NCBI GenBank assembly: GCA_020626475.1
Contig: JAHKZT010000048.1
Location: 1 to 5,182 of the forward strand
DNA: 5,182 nt
Direction: 5' to 3'
From: a bacterium
GTDB taxonomy: Bacteria; Patescibacteriota; Saccharimonadia; Saccharimonadales; Saccharimonadaceae
Shown: in pieces, positions 1 to 5,182 of the stretch
Layout of the letters: the number at the start of each line of letters is the position of its first letter
Position numbering within the stretch: the stretch's first letter is position 1
Made by a program: the position numbers and the translations under genes
The notes under the pieces: generated by a model
What the model saw: only the letters and a program-made list of their open reading frames with translations
Told to the model about the DNA's origin: nothing
Database searches by the model: none

Positions 1-5
1 TTTTT

Positions 6-1526
6 TTACTTTGCGTATTCGATTGCGCGAGTCTCGCGGATGACGTTAACCTTAATAACGCCAGGATACTGCATCGTAGCCTCAATCTTGTCGGCAATAT
101 CGCGTGCAAGTTTAAGTGCAGAGAGATCGTCGATTGTCTTTGGCTCAACGACGACACGCACTTCGCGACCGGCAGAAATTGCATAGGCTTTTTCGATACC
201 TGGGAAGCTAGTTGCGACGTTTTCGAGTGCTTTCATGCGTTCTGCGAAATTCTCGGCAGAAATGTTGCGAGCACCTGGACGCGCAGCGGAAATTGCATCC
301 ATAATTTTAACAATGATAGCCTCTGGCGTAGTAGGCTCGATATCATTGTGATGCGCAGCAATGGCGTGAACGACGCGCTCATCCATACCGTATTTCTTTG
401 CGAGCTCTGCGCCAATCTCGGCATGCTTGCCCTCGATCTTGTGCGTAACAGCCTTGCCCATATCATGCAAAAGACATGCAGTCTTTGCGATAGTGACATC
501 GGCGCCAATTTCTTCAGCGATCATACCGCCCATATGTGCCATTTCGATAGAATGAAGAAGCACGTTCTGGCCATAGCTAGTGCGGAATTTGAGTTCGCCA
601 AGAAGATGAAGGATTTCGCTCGGAATACCAATAACGCCAACTTCGCGCGCAGCGTCTTCACCGGCGCGAACAACTTCTTTTTCGATTTCGCGGTTTGCTT
701 TTGCGACGGCGTCTTCGATGCTAGACGGATTAATGCGGCCATCTTTCATGAGGCGCTCAAGTGCATAGCGAGCAACCTGGCGGCGGATAGGATCAAAGCT
801 GCTGAGGACAACCATGCCTGGAGTATCGTCAACAAGAACATCGACGCCAGTAGCGTGCTGGAGCGCCTGAATGTTGCGACCTTCCTTGCCAATAATGCGG
901 CCCTTCATATCGTCATCTGGAAGTTTGAGTGCAGTAACAGTGCGGTCTGCCGTAACCTCGGAAGACATACGCTCCATGGTAGTAAGCAAAATAGACTCTG
1001 CGGTTTCTTCGATGTGATCATGGAGAGCTTTTTGCTCTTTAACGACGAGCTCAGTCAAATCCTGCTTAATATCGCGCTCGGTCATTGCCATGAGTTTTTC
1101 TTTGGCTTCAGCCTTGCTGAGGCCTGCAATCTTTTCGAGCTTTTCCTGAGCCTTAGTACGAATGCCGCGAACTTCCTCTTTGAGGTCTTCGAGCTCGTTT
1201 TCTTCTTTGCGAAGATTCTCAGACTTTTTGTCGAGCTGGTCGAGCTTTTTGTCGAGCAAAGTTTCGCGCTCAGCAAGACGATCTTCGGTCTTTTTCCATT
1301 CTTTACGACGGTCGGATTCTTCTTTTTGAGATTTGTCGTGAATATCAGTCGCTTCTTTTTTTGCGTTTAGGACAATTTCGCTAGCTTCGTGCTTTGCCTT
1401 GCGAACGAGCTCATCGGCTTTGTTTTTGCCGCCATTTTCTTTGCGCTTGTTTGATGCATAAGAAACACCAACACCGGCACCTGCGCCAACGACTAGCGCA
1501 GCAATAGCTGGGATAATCCAATCCAT
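6..1526 (-). CDS. rny: Ribonuclease Y, complete
   Basis: Membrane-anchored endoribonuclease that initiates mRNA turnover and organises RNA decay at the inner face of the membrane in many Gram-positive-type bacteria. The 506 residues are close to the usual 510-520. Seen in order: one N-terminal membrane segment (about residues 3-23, followed by basic residues NKRK); a long charged coiled coil rich in K, E and R (about 30-190); a KH RNA-binding domain (about 198-262) with its GxxG loop in GRIIGKEGRN (209-218); and an HD metal-dependent phosphodiesterase domain with H325, the HD pair in LLHDMGK (H354, D355), the AHHND histidines (392-393) and D410 in KIMDA. The C-terminus (VIKVNVIRETRAIEYAK) is typical and ends in TAA. 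The ATG at 1526 is preceded by a good Shine-Dalgarno, which fixes the start. It lies 75 bp after tsaB and probably has its own promoter as well as readthrough. No key residue is missing. Confidence 0.97.
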   Translation of the reverse strand: MDWIIPAIAALVVGAGAGVGVSYASNKRKENGGKNKADELVRKAKHEASEIVLNAKKEATDIHDKSQKEESDRRKEWKKTEDRLAERETLLDKKLDQLDKKSENLRKEENELEDLKEEVRGIRTKAQEKLEKIAGLSKAEAKEKLMAMTERDIKQDLTELVVKEQKALHDHIEETAESILLTTMERMSSEVTADRTVTALKLPDDDMKGRIIGKEGRNIQALQHATGVDVLVDDTPGMVVLSSFDPIRRQVARYALERLMKDGRINPSSIEDAVAKANREIEKEVVRAGEDAAREVGVIGIPSEILHLLGELKFRTSYGQNVLLHSIEMAHMGGMIAEEIGADVTIAKTACLLHDMGKAVTHKIEGKHAEIGAELAKKYGMDERVVHAIAAHHNDIEPTTPEAIIVKIMDAISAARPGARNISAENFAERMKALENVATSFPGIEKAYAISAGREVRVVVEPKTIDDLSALKLARDIADKIEATMQYPGVIKVNVIRETRAIEYAK

Positions 1527-1530
1527 TTCT

Positions 1531-1536
1531 ACCTCT
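1531..1536 (-). promoter_or_regulatory. Shine-Dalgarno of rny
   Basis: AGAGGT on the minus strand, within the purine run AGAAAGAGGT, lies 4 nt before the rny ATG. It is the only strong, well-spaced ribosome binding site in the window. It contrasts with the comEC, tsaE and synthase genes, which have a -10 box where a Shine-Dalgarno would normally sit. Confidence 0.75.
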
Positions 1537-1586
1537 TTCTAAGTTGTAATTAAAAACAAATAATAATCCATGCCCCCTATAAAAAT

Positions 1587-1595
1587 ATTTTATCA
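1587..1595 (-). promoter_or_regulatory. Candidate extended -10 promoter of rny
   Basis: The minus strand reads TGATAAAAT, an extended -10 (TGn plus TAAAAT), in the 75-bp gap between tsaB and rny. Transcription would start at about the A at 1580, giving a 5' leader of about 54 nt that carries the rny Shine-Dalgarno. No good -35 is seen at 16-18 bp spacing, which is acceptable for an extended -10 promoter. The same TGNTAAAAT string precedes tsaE and the plus-strand synthase gene, which raises confidence. This is inference from sequence only. Confidence 0.5.
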
Positions 1596-1601
1596 CGCGG
1601 A

Positions 1602-1934
1602 TTACTTTTTTGGCGGCGTAATATTGGCCGGACGACCATATTCTGGCAAAATGATTTCGACTTTTTCGCCACGATGGTTGTAGAGCGGAATATTTAAGTC
1701 TTGCGAGAGCGTATTAACGACCGTGGCACCAATACGAAGCCCCGTAAAACTGCCCGGGCCAGCAAAGAAGGTGATTTCGGAAATGTCTCGCCAATCGGCA
1801 CCATTTTCGACTAGTTTATCGTGAATAAATTTGTGCAAATCACGCGCGAGCGTACGACCAGATTCCCATTCGTAAGTTTTATCGTCGAGTTTTAGGATTG
1901 TTTTTGGATTTGAAGTATCTAGATATAGTTTCAT
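1602..1934 (-). CDS. tsaB: Minimal TsaB, tRNA t6A accessory subunit, single N-lobe form
   Basis: TsaB is the non-catalytic partner that dimerises with TsaD in the cytoplasmic enzyme transferring threonylcarbamoyl to A37 of ANN-decoding tRNAs. Seen: the N-terminal strand LYLDTS (3-8), an R at 27 followed by an L-rich helix, and the family signature GPGSFTGLRIG (59-69) followed by a helix and NIPL. Only 110 residues are present, against about 220-230 in typical TsaB, so the second ASKHA lobe is absent. The end, PEYGRPANITPPKK (97-110), resembles the extreme C-terminal tail of longer TsaB proteins, so this looks like an evolved internal shortening rather than a fresh truncation; no coding continuation is seen past the TAA. 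The start is the ATG overlapping the tsaE stop (ATGA), a sign of translational coupling. The identification is firm. Retention of TsaD binding is inferred from retention of the N-lobe. Confidence 0.88.
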   Translation of the reverse strand: MKLYLDTSNPKTILKLDDKTYEWESGRTLARDLHKFIHDKLVENGADWRDISEITFFAGPGSFTGLRIGATVVNTLSQDLNIPLYNHRGEKVEIILPEYGRPANITPPKK

Positions 1935-2335
1935 TTTTCAATCAACTCCCGCGTGTTTTCGTCGATATATTTAATTTCAATTACTTTGTGATCTGGCGGC
2001 AAAATGTCCGCAATGCTCTGCCCCCATTCGATAACCGTAACGTTGTTTTCATCTTCAATAGATTCCGCCAAATCCTCAGCCATTAAACCCGGGTCTTCGA
2101 GGCGGTAAAAATCGTAGTGCGTGAGGGTGTATTTTTCGCCCTGATAAAAACGAGAGATCGTGAACGACGGCGAGCTGAGCGGTTCTTTAATTCCGAGCCC
2201 CTGTGCCAAACCGCGCACAAAAGTAGTTTTACCAGCGCCAACGTCACCGACTAGTTCGATAACGGTTGCGGATTGGATGTTGTTGGCGAAGTTTTTGCCG
2301 AAGTCTAGCATCTCTTGTTCAGAGCGAATTAACAT
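1931..2335 (-). CDS. tsaE: TsaE, ATPase subunit of tRNA t6A biosynthesis
   Basis: Small P-loop ATPase that binds the TsaB-TsaD dimer and is needed for turnover of the bacterial t6A37 synthesis cycle; it acts in the cytoplasm. The 134 residues are within the usual family range of about 130-160. Seen: Walker A GDVGAGKTT (30-38, K36); the switch-like SPSF (55-58; most homologues have SPTF); HYDFYRL (73-79), matching the family H-x-D-x-YR motif; and VIEWGQ (101-106), matching the family EW motif. It is followed by tsaB in a 4-bp ATGA overlap, and its start overlaps the end of comEC by 7 bp. The ATG at 2335 gives the normal family N-terminus. It has no Shine-Dalgarno; an extended -10 box lies 6 nt before the ATG, suggesting its own leaderless transcript. 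It ends in TGA, with TAG four codons further on. Confidence 0.95.
   Translation of the reverse strand: MLIRSEQEMLDFGKNFANNIQSATVIELVGDVGAGKTTFVRGLAQGLGIKEPLSSPSFTISRFYQGEKYTLTHYDFYRLEDPGLMAEDLAESIEDENNVTVIEWGQSIADILPPDHKVIEIKYIDENTRELIEK
1946..1950 (-). promoter_or_regulatory. Possible Shine-Dalgarno of tsaB inside tsaE
   Basis: GGGAG on the minus strand lies 11 nt before the tsaB ATG, within the last codons of tsaE. The spacing is longer than ideal, so the 4-bp overlap with the tsaE stop (translational coupling) may matter more for initiation. No -10 box sits just before this ATG, unlike tsaE. Confidence 0.4.
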
Positions 2336-3621
2336 AGATATATTTTACCATAATCTGGCGATTCTGCCAGTTCGTAACTGGGGCGAAAACTGTGCTTAGT
2401 GCGCCATTTTAGAAGTATTATTACGGCGAGAATTGGCAGATAAATTAGAAAGACGGTGCCCTGCCCCGTGCCAAAATCAAAGCTCGCCCACGACTGCGAT
2501 GCGACGTTTCCGACTATAAATTGTTGGAAAGATATAATTTTTTGCACCACAAATACGACTGGTTTTAGGTGCATAATCGCCAACAGTATTGTTCCGAACA
2601 TAACGAGCGGAATTGTAGGCGTAATTAAAACGTTCGAAACGAGCGCAAGAATTGGAAATATACCGAAATAATATATAGTCAGCGGCAGACAAAATAGCTG
2701 CGCAGAAATGCTCGCAATTATCAGGCTCGGGAAATAACCCGGTTTTTGTTTTCCGTAAAGAAATTTTGTAATTAGTGGCGTTAGAAAGATAATTCCGGCA
2801 TAGGATGCAAATGACAGCTGCCAGGCGAGGTTCGTGATAAAACTCGAATCCATGATTAATGAAATTGCCATAGTGTACAAAATGATACGACATGGATGAA
2901 ATTTTCGTCCAAAATACCAAGCCCAGAGCGACAGAAAAGTAATAATCCCGGCACGCATCATGCTTGGACTAAAACCGGTCACGCCAATATATAAAAGCAG
3001 AAAAATGAGCGCCGAGCCGAATGTTGCAAATCGAGAAATTTTGCCAAATATTTTTCTCGCAAATGATACAACAAGTGATAAATGATATCCCGACGCGACA
3101 ACAATGTGCGCGAGGCCAGCGAGTCGAAGTTGCTGCCGCTGCTCTTTCGACAATAATGTTTTTTGGCCAGTTAGAAAACTCAGCGCGAGAGCGCTCTGCG
3201 AATTATTCATTTGCGCCCGTACAGATGCGGATATCTCATCGCGCACTCGAAGCGTAAAATCTGGCGTATTCGGATGGGCGATTGAAATGATTTCCGGTCG
3301 ATACATAAAGGCGGCATAGTTTCCAAAACCAGACTGCATTTTGCCGCGAAACGCGATGCGATCGGAGCGCTCAATATTAGCATCTTTCGGCAATGTTTTT
3401 ACCATAATATATACTGAACCACGGTCAGTTTTTAGATTAAAACGATAATCATCTTTTTTGAATTCTATATCGTCGCTAATAATTCCAGAGACTTCTACTG
3501 TCTTATCATAATATGGTGCAAAAGAGTTTTTAGGAGGAATTAAAACTTCAGAAATGAAGGCTATTACGATTATCGTAATAGCGGCAATTAACGGAATGAT
3601 AGAAATGTGCGGACGATGAAT
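2329..3621 (-). CDS. comEC: ComEC/Rec2-family DNA uptake channel without metallo-beta-lactamase domain; start unresolved
   Basis: Polytopic inner-membrane protein forming the channel through which single-stranded DNA enters during natural transformation. From 3621 the frame encodes about 430 residues: a first membrane segment (about 8-25, IIPLIAAITIIVIAF), an OB-like DUF4131 region (about 35-110, VEVSGIISDDIEF ... IAFRGKM), then the Competence domain with the hallmark AGLAHIVVASGYHLSLV (about 168-184; usually SGLH), MMRAGI and AWQLSFASYAG, and about eight further hydrophobic segments. The protein ends soon after the last membrane segment, so the C-terminal MBL nuclease-like domain of Bacillus-type ComEC is absent. 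Start problem: the first standard in-frame start after the stop is the ATG at 3405, which would delete the first membrane segment and most of the OB region. Upstream there is only ATG AAA TGA (3630-3622) and then an open frame beginning ATT at 3621. Given coordinates include all uninterrupted coding sequence; a conservative caller would report 2329-3405. It could be an N-terminally disrupted gene. Ends in TAA, overlapping tsaE by 7 bp. Confidence 0.85.
   Translation of the reverse strand: MHRPHISIIPLIAAITIIVIAFISEVLIPPKNSFAPYYDKTVEVSGIISDDIEFKKDDYRFNLKTDRGSVYIMVKTLPKDANIERSDRIAFRGKMQSGFGNYAAFMYRPEIISIAHPNTPDFTLRVRDEISASVRAQMNNSQSALALSFLTGQKTLLSKEQRQQLRLAGLAHIVVASGYHLSLVVSFARKIFGKISRFATFGSALIFLLLYIGVTGFSPSMMRAGIITFLSLWAWYFGRKFHPCRIILYTMAISLIMDSSFITNLAWQLSFASYAGIIFLTPLITKFLYGKQKPGYFPSLIIASISAQLFCLPLTIYYFGIFPILALVSNVLITPTIPLVMFGTILLAIMHLKPVVFVVQKIISFQQFIVGNVASQSWASFDFGTGQGTVFLIYLPILAVIILLKWRTKHSFRPSYELAESPDYGKIYLC
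2342..2370 (-). promoter_or_regulatory. Candidate internal leaderless promoter of tsaE-tsaB within the 3' end of comEC
   Basis: The minus strand reads TGG TAAAAT (2350-2342), an extended -10, followed by only 6 nt (ATATCT) and then the tsaE ATG. CTGGCA (2370-2365) matches the -35 consensus TTGACA at 4 of 6 positions with exactly 17 bp spacing. Transcription would start at or next to the A of the ATG, giving a leaderless mRNA. The box overlaps the last comEC codons (Tyr-Gly-Lys-Ile). It would let the t6A genes be expressed independently of comEC. Inference from sequence only. Confidence 0.55.
3546..3582 (-). repeat. Tandem hairpins in the comEC 5' coding region
   Basis: A perfect 10-bp inverted repeat, GCTATTACGA and TCGTAATAGC, with a 3-nt loop occupies 3560-3582. 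Directly adjacent on the comEC transcript is a second stem of 5 bp (CTTCA/TGAAG, 4-nt loop, 3546-3559), followed by four Ts (3545-3542). In the mRNA the first stem would begin about 50 nt after the presumed start of transcription. The stem sequence encodes part of the first membrane segment (A-I-T-I-I-V-I-A), so chance from repeated Ile/Val/Ala codons is possible. It may limit translation or act as a weak attenuator. Confidence 0.55.
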
Positions 3622-3630
3622 TCATTTCAT
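3622..3630 (-). other. ATG AAA TGA: start codon with stop at codon 3, in frame with comEC
   Basis: On the minus strand an ATG at 3630, exactly in the comEC reading frame, is followed by AAA and then TGA, after which the frame runs open into the ComEC N-terminus. The ATG lies 6 nt after a perfect TATAAT, just where the leaderless starts of the neighbouring genes lie. That makes it the natural ancestral start of comEC. It could be a nonsense mutation, a sequencing or assembly error, or a functional two-codon upstream ORF. A second ATG at 3625 is out of frame; deleting one A after it would restore frame. Confidence 0.6.
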
Positions 3631-3636
3631 ATTTTT

Positions 3637-3665
3637 ATTATATTTTTGAAGCTTTTATTGATAAA
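3637..3665 (-). promoter_or_regulatory. comEC: Candidate promoter of comEC, leaderless type
   Basis: A perfect consensus -10, TATAAT (3642-3637), is followed by 6 nt of A/T and then the ATG at 3630. A weak -35, TTTATC (3665-3660, 3 of 6 matches), is spaced 17 bp away. No Shine-Dalgarno is present. Transcription would start at or beside the ATG. Initiation at 3621 or 3405 would instead leave short or long untranslated leaders. Confidence 0.55.
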
Positions 3666-3689
3666 GCATAAGTATTTTCTTAAGCTTCA
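3647..3689. repeat. 8-bp inverted repeat centred between the divergent promoters
   Basis: TGAAGCTT (3647-3654) and AAGCTTCA (3682-3689) form a perfect inverted repeat with a 27-nt spacer. Its centre (3668) coincides with the midpoint of the two divergent -10 boxes (3637-3642 and 3695-3700). Each arm lies 4-5 bp upstream of one -10 box, inside the promoter spacer. This layout would suit an operator bound by a dimer or tetramer controlling both genes. Short repeats can arise by chance in AT-rich DNA. Confidence 0.4.
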
Positions 3690-3691
3690 TG

Positions 3692-3700
3692 TGGTAAAAT
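3692..3700 (+). promoter_or_regulatory. Candidate extended -10 promoter of the LTA-synthase-like gene, leaderless
   Basis: TGGTAAAAT, identical to the box before tsaE, ends 7 nt before the ATG at 3708. Neither a Shine-Dalgarno nor a convincing -35 is visible. Transcription is expected to start at about 3707-3708, so the message would have essentially no 5' leader. Inference from sequence and from the recurrence of the box. Confidence 0.55.
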
Positions 3701-3707
3701 TATAGTG

Positions 3708-5182
3708 ATGAAAAAAACTGCGAGAAAATTTTTAGATATAATCACGCCGAAAAATTGGGGCGAAAAAACGCGTTTTGTCGTTGCCTCAGTTGTGTTTTTG
3801 CTCATTTCGGCAATTGTTTTGACTTGGTTCTTGGAATACCGTTATTTTATTAACGATTTTTCGCGCGTCTGGAGCTTTGTCTTCGGCAGCCCGCTAGTAT
3901 TCCTATTTAACGCATTTATTATTTGGCTAATCTTGATGGCAATTTGGGCAGTCTGCGGCCGTCCGATTTTGACTACTGGTATTGGCTTTGCAGCGCTAGC
4001 GATTTTAACTTTCATTCATATCGCAAAATACAACTCCCGCGGTTATCCGCTATTGCCAGAGGATTTCCAGCTCGCAAGCGAGGCCTCATCGTTGTCGAAA
4101 TTCGTCGATATGGGTTCGATTATTCGTCTAATTATTGCAATTATTATCGTCGAGGCATTACTCGCGGCGTTTTCATATTATTGCGGCAAAAAACTATACC
4201 TTCGCCGCAAAGGTGATAAAAAACAGAATATCTTTTTCCGCCATCTCGCAATTACGCGCATAGTTACTTTGGCTTTGGCGGTTCTAGTGTTTATGGGTTC
4301 TACCTACTTCGTTCGCCACAACGAGGGTATCCGCTATGAAGACATTTTCCTTGGCACGCATTTTACGGCCTGGAATCAAAATCGTAATTACGACGATAAC
4401 GGTTTTGTGCTCGGTTTTCTTTATAATTTTCAGAAGCTCAATCTCGGTGCGCCAGATGGCTATAGCGAAGAGCGCATTGCGAATATTAAAGAACAGTACA
4501 GCATTGTCGCGAAGAGCGAAAATACAAAGCGCAAGAAAGCCGCCGACGAAGATGTTAGCTTTGTAGTTATTTTAAATGAATCGTTCTTTGATCCGAGCGT
4601 CGAATTTCAAGGCAAAAAGTTTAGCGACTATTACCAGATTGAGGGCGGCGAAGTTTTGCCAGAGCTTCACAAGATTCAGAAGAAAGCTGCTAGCGGCTTA
4701 ATGTATTCGCTCGATTATGGTGGCGGTACTGCAAATATCGAGTTTGAAACTTTGACGAGTTTGACGAATTTCTGGACCAATACCGTTCCATATACTGCCC
4801 TAATCCCAAAGGCAGGCGAGATCCCATCGATCGCACAAATGCTCAAGAAGCAAAAATATGCAACAAGCGCGATTCATCCATTTAATGGCGGCATGTACAA
4901 GCGTAATATTGCGCTAAAGAACGAAGGCTTCGATAAGTTTACGACCGAGCTCGAAATGGACTTCAAAGAACACGAGGGCGATTCGGAGTATATCAACGAC
5001 CAGTCCGCCTACAAGCAGACCGTCAAGGAATTATCCGAATCGAAAGATAATCAGGTGATTGGTTTAATCACGATGCAAAACCACACGCCATACAATGAGT
5101 CGACTTACGAAGAACACCAGTTTAAGGTGACTGGCTCGAAGAAAATTGACGATACGCGCACGCAATCAATTGAGACTTATTT
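3708..5182 (+). CDS. LTA synthase family membrane protein (sulfatase fold), 3' end outside window
   Basis: Probable membrane-bound phosphoglycerol transferase or related alkaline-phosphatase-superfamily enzyme that modifies or polymerises an envelope glycopolymer on the outer face of the membrane. The frame is open for 491 codons to the window edge. Seen: five hydrophobic segments (about 22-42, 60-81, 86-106, 137-157, 183-202), as in LtaS; the loop motif RGYPLLPEDF (111-120), common in this family; then an extracellular catalytic domain. Likely LtaS equivalents: metal ligand E291 in NESFFDP, nucleophile T341 in GGGTANIEF, substrate-site Y397/R399 in MYKRN (LtaS has W-x-R), and H459 in MQNHTPY. 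The last metal ligands (the D-H pair) would lie beyond 5182. The start is the ATG at 3708; a GTG at 3705 is directly adjacent and in frame. No Shine-Dalgarno; an extended -10 sits 7 nt upstream. It diverges from comEC. The family assignment is firm; the substrate (glycerol phosphate, sugar phosphate or phosphoethanolamine) cannot be read from this. Confidence 0.9.
   Translation, partial: MKKTARKFLDIITPKNWGEKTRFVVASVVFLLISAIVLTWFLEYRYFINDFSRVWSFVFGSPLVFLFNAFIIWLILMAIWAVCGRPILTTGIGFAALAILTFIHIAKYNSRGYPLLPEDFQLASEASSLSKFVDMGSIIRLIIAIIIVEALLAAFSYYCGKKLYLRRKGDKKQNIFFRHLAITRIVTLALAVLVFMGSTYFVRHNEGIRYEDIFLGTHFTAWNQNRNYDDNGFVLGFLYNFQKLNLGAPDGYSEERIANIKEQYSIVAKSENTKRKKAADEDVSFVVILNESFFDPSVEFQGKKFSDYYQIEGGEVLPELHKIQKKAASGLMYSLDYGGGTANIEFETLTSLTNFWTNTVPYTALIPKAGEIPSIAQMLKKQKYATSAIHPFNGGMYKRNIALKNEGFDKFTTELEMDFKEHEGDSEYINDQSAYKQTVKELSESKDNQVIGLITMQNHTPYNESTYEEHQFKVTGSKKIDDTRTQSIETY

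Noticed and set aside
348..1370. 340-codon open frame on the plus strand, antisense to rny
   Set aside because: It is the complement shadow of rny. Its product is a low-complexity run of Phe, Leu, Ala and Asn produced by the Lys/Glu-rich coiled-coil codons read backwards. It has no recognisable domain and lies wholly inside a well-conserved gene.
1579..1594. AT-only inverted repeat (ATAAAA / TTTTAT) between tsaB and rny as a terminator
   Set aside because: The stem is only 6 A/T pairs with no GC pairs and no following T-run on the minus strand. It overlaps the better-supported TGATAAAAT promoter box.
2477..2920. 147-codon minus-strand frame inside comEC
   Set aside because: It lies in another frame of the comEC membrane region, lacks hydrophobic periodicity or known motifs, and overlaps the well-supported Competence domain.
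3622..3624. UGA recoded as Gly (Absconditabacteria/Gracilibacteria code) or Trp, rescuing comEC from ATG 3630
   Set aside because: rny and the synthase contain many Gly residues and several Trp, all encoded by GGN and TGG, with no in-frame TGA in about 1000 codons. Genomes with reassigned UGA use it often. tsaE also ends naturally at TGA, at the normal family length.
3923..4566. Two plus-strand frames (3923-4216 and 4336-4566) inside the LTA-synthase-like gene
   Set aside because: They are out-of-frame shadows. The frame from 3708 is open to the window edge and carries all the family motifs.
1..5182. CRISPR array, tRNA/rRNA gene, insertion sequence or integrase site
   Set aside because: No spaced direct repeats, cloverleaf-like arms, transposase frames or terminal inverted repeats with target duplications were found by eye on either strand.

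Overview
The window reads as a compact chromosomal segment of a small-genome bacterium, most likely a member of the Patescibacteria/CPR and probably Candidatus Saccharibacteria (moderate confidence). The reasons are tight packing, a minimal one-lobe TsaB of about 110 residues, a ComEC that lacks the metallo-beta-lactamase domain, a Gram-positive-like RNase Y, and an LtaS-type polymer synthase. UGA looks like an ordinary stop here: neither long frame (506 codons of rny, 491 codons of the synthase) uses it for Gly or Trp. That argues against the UGA=Gly lineages (Absconditabacteria, Gracilibacteria).

Layout: four genes lie on the minus strand in the order comEC, tsaE, tsaB, rny (transcribed from about 3630 down to 6). 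They diverge from a plus-strand LTA-synthase-like gene that starts at 3708 and runs off the right edge. comEC and tsaE overlap by 7 bp, tsaE and tsaB overlap by 4 bp (ATGA), and rny follows tsaB after 75 bp. No convincing rho-independent terminator is visible between genes.

Function: ComEC is the inner-membrane channel for single-stranded DNA uptake. TsaE and TsaB are accessory subunits for the N6-threonylcarbamoyladenosine (t6A37) modification of tRNA; their partners TsaD and TsaC are not in the window. RNase Y is the membrane-anchored endonuclease that starts mRNA decay. The plus-strand gene is a five-TM membrane protein with an extracellular phosphoglycerol-transferase/sulfatase-fold domain, probably acting on an envelope polymer.

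The most notable signal is promoter architecture. A near-identical extended -10 box, TGNTAAAAT, occurs before rny, tsaE and the synthase gene, and a perfect TATAAT precedes comEC. In three of the four cases the box ends only 6-7 nt before the ATG, which predicts leaderless mRNAs. comEC has a puzzling 5' end: the only in-frame ATG that would give the full N-terminal domain is followed by a stop at codon 3 (ATG AAA TGA), and a perfect 10-bp hairpin lies just inside the coding region. The two divergent -10 boxes are symmetrical around an 8-bp inverted repeat that could be a shared operator.
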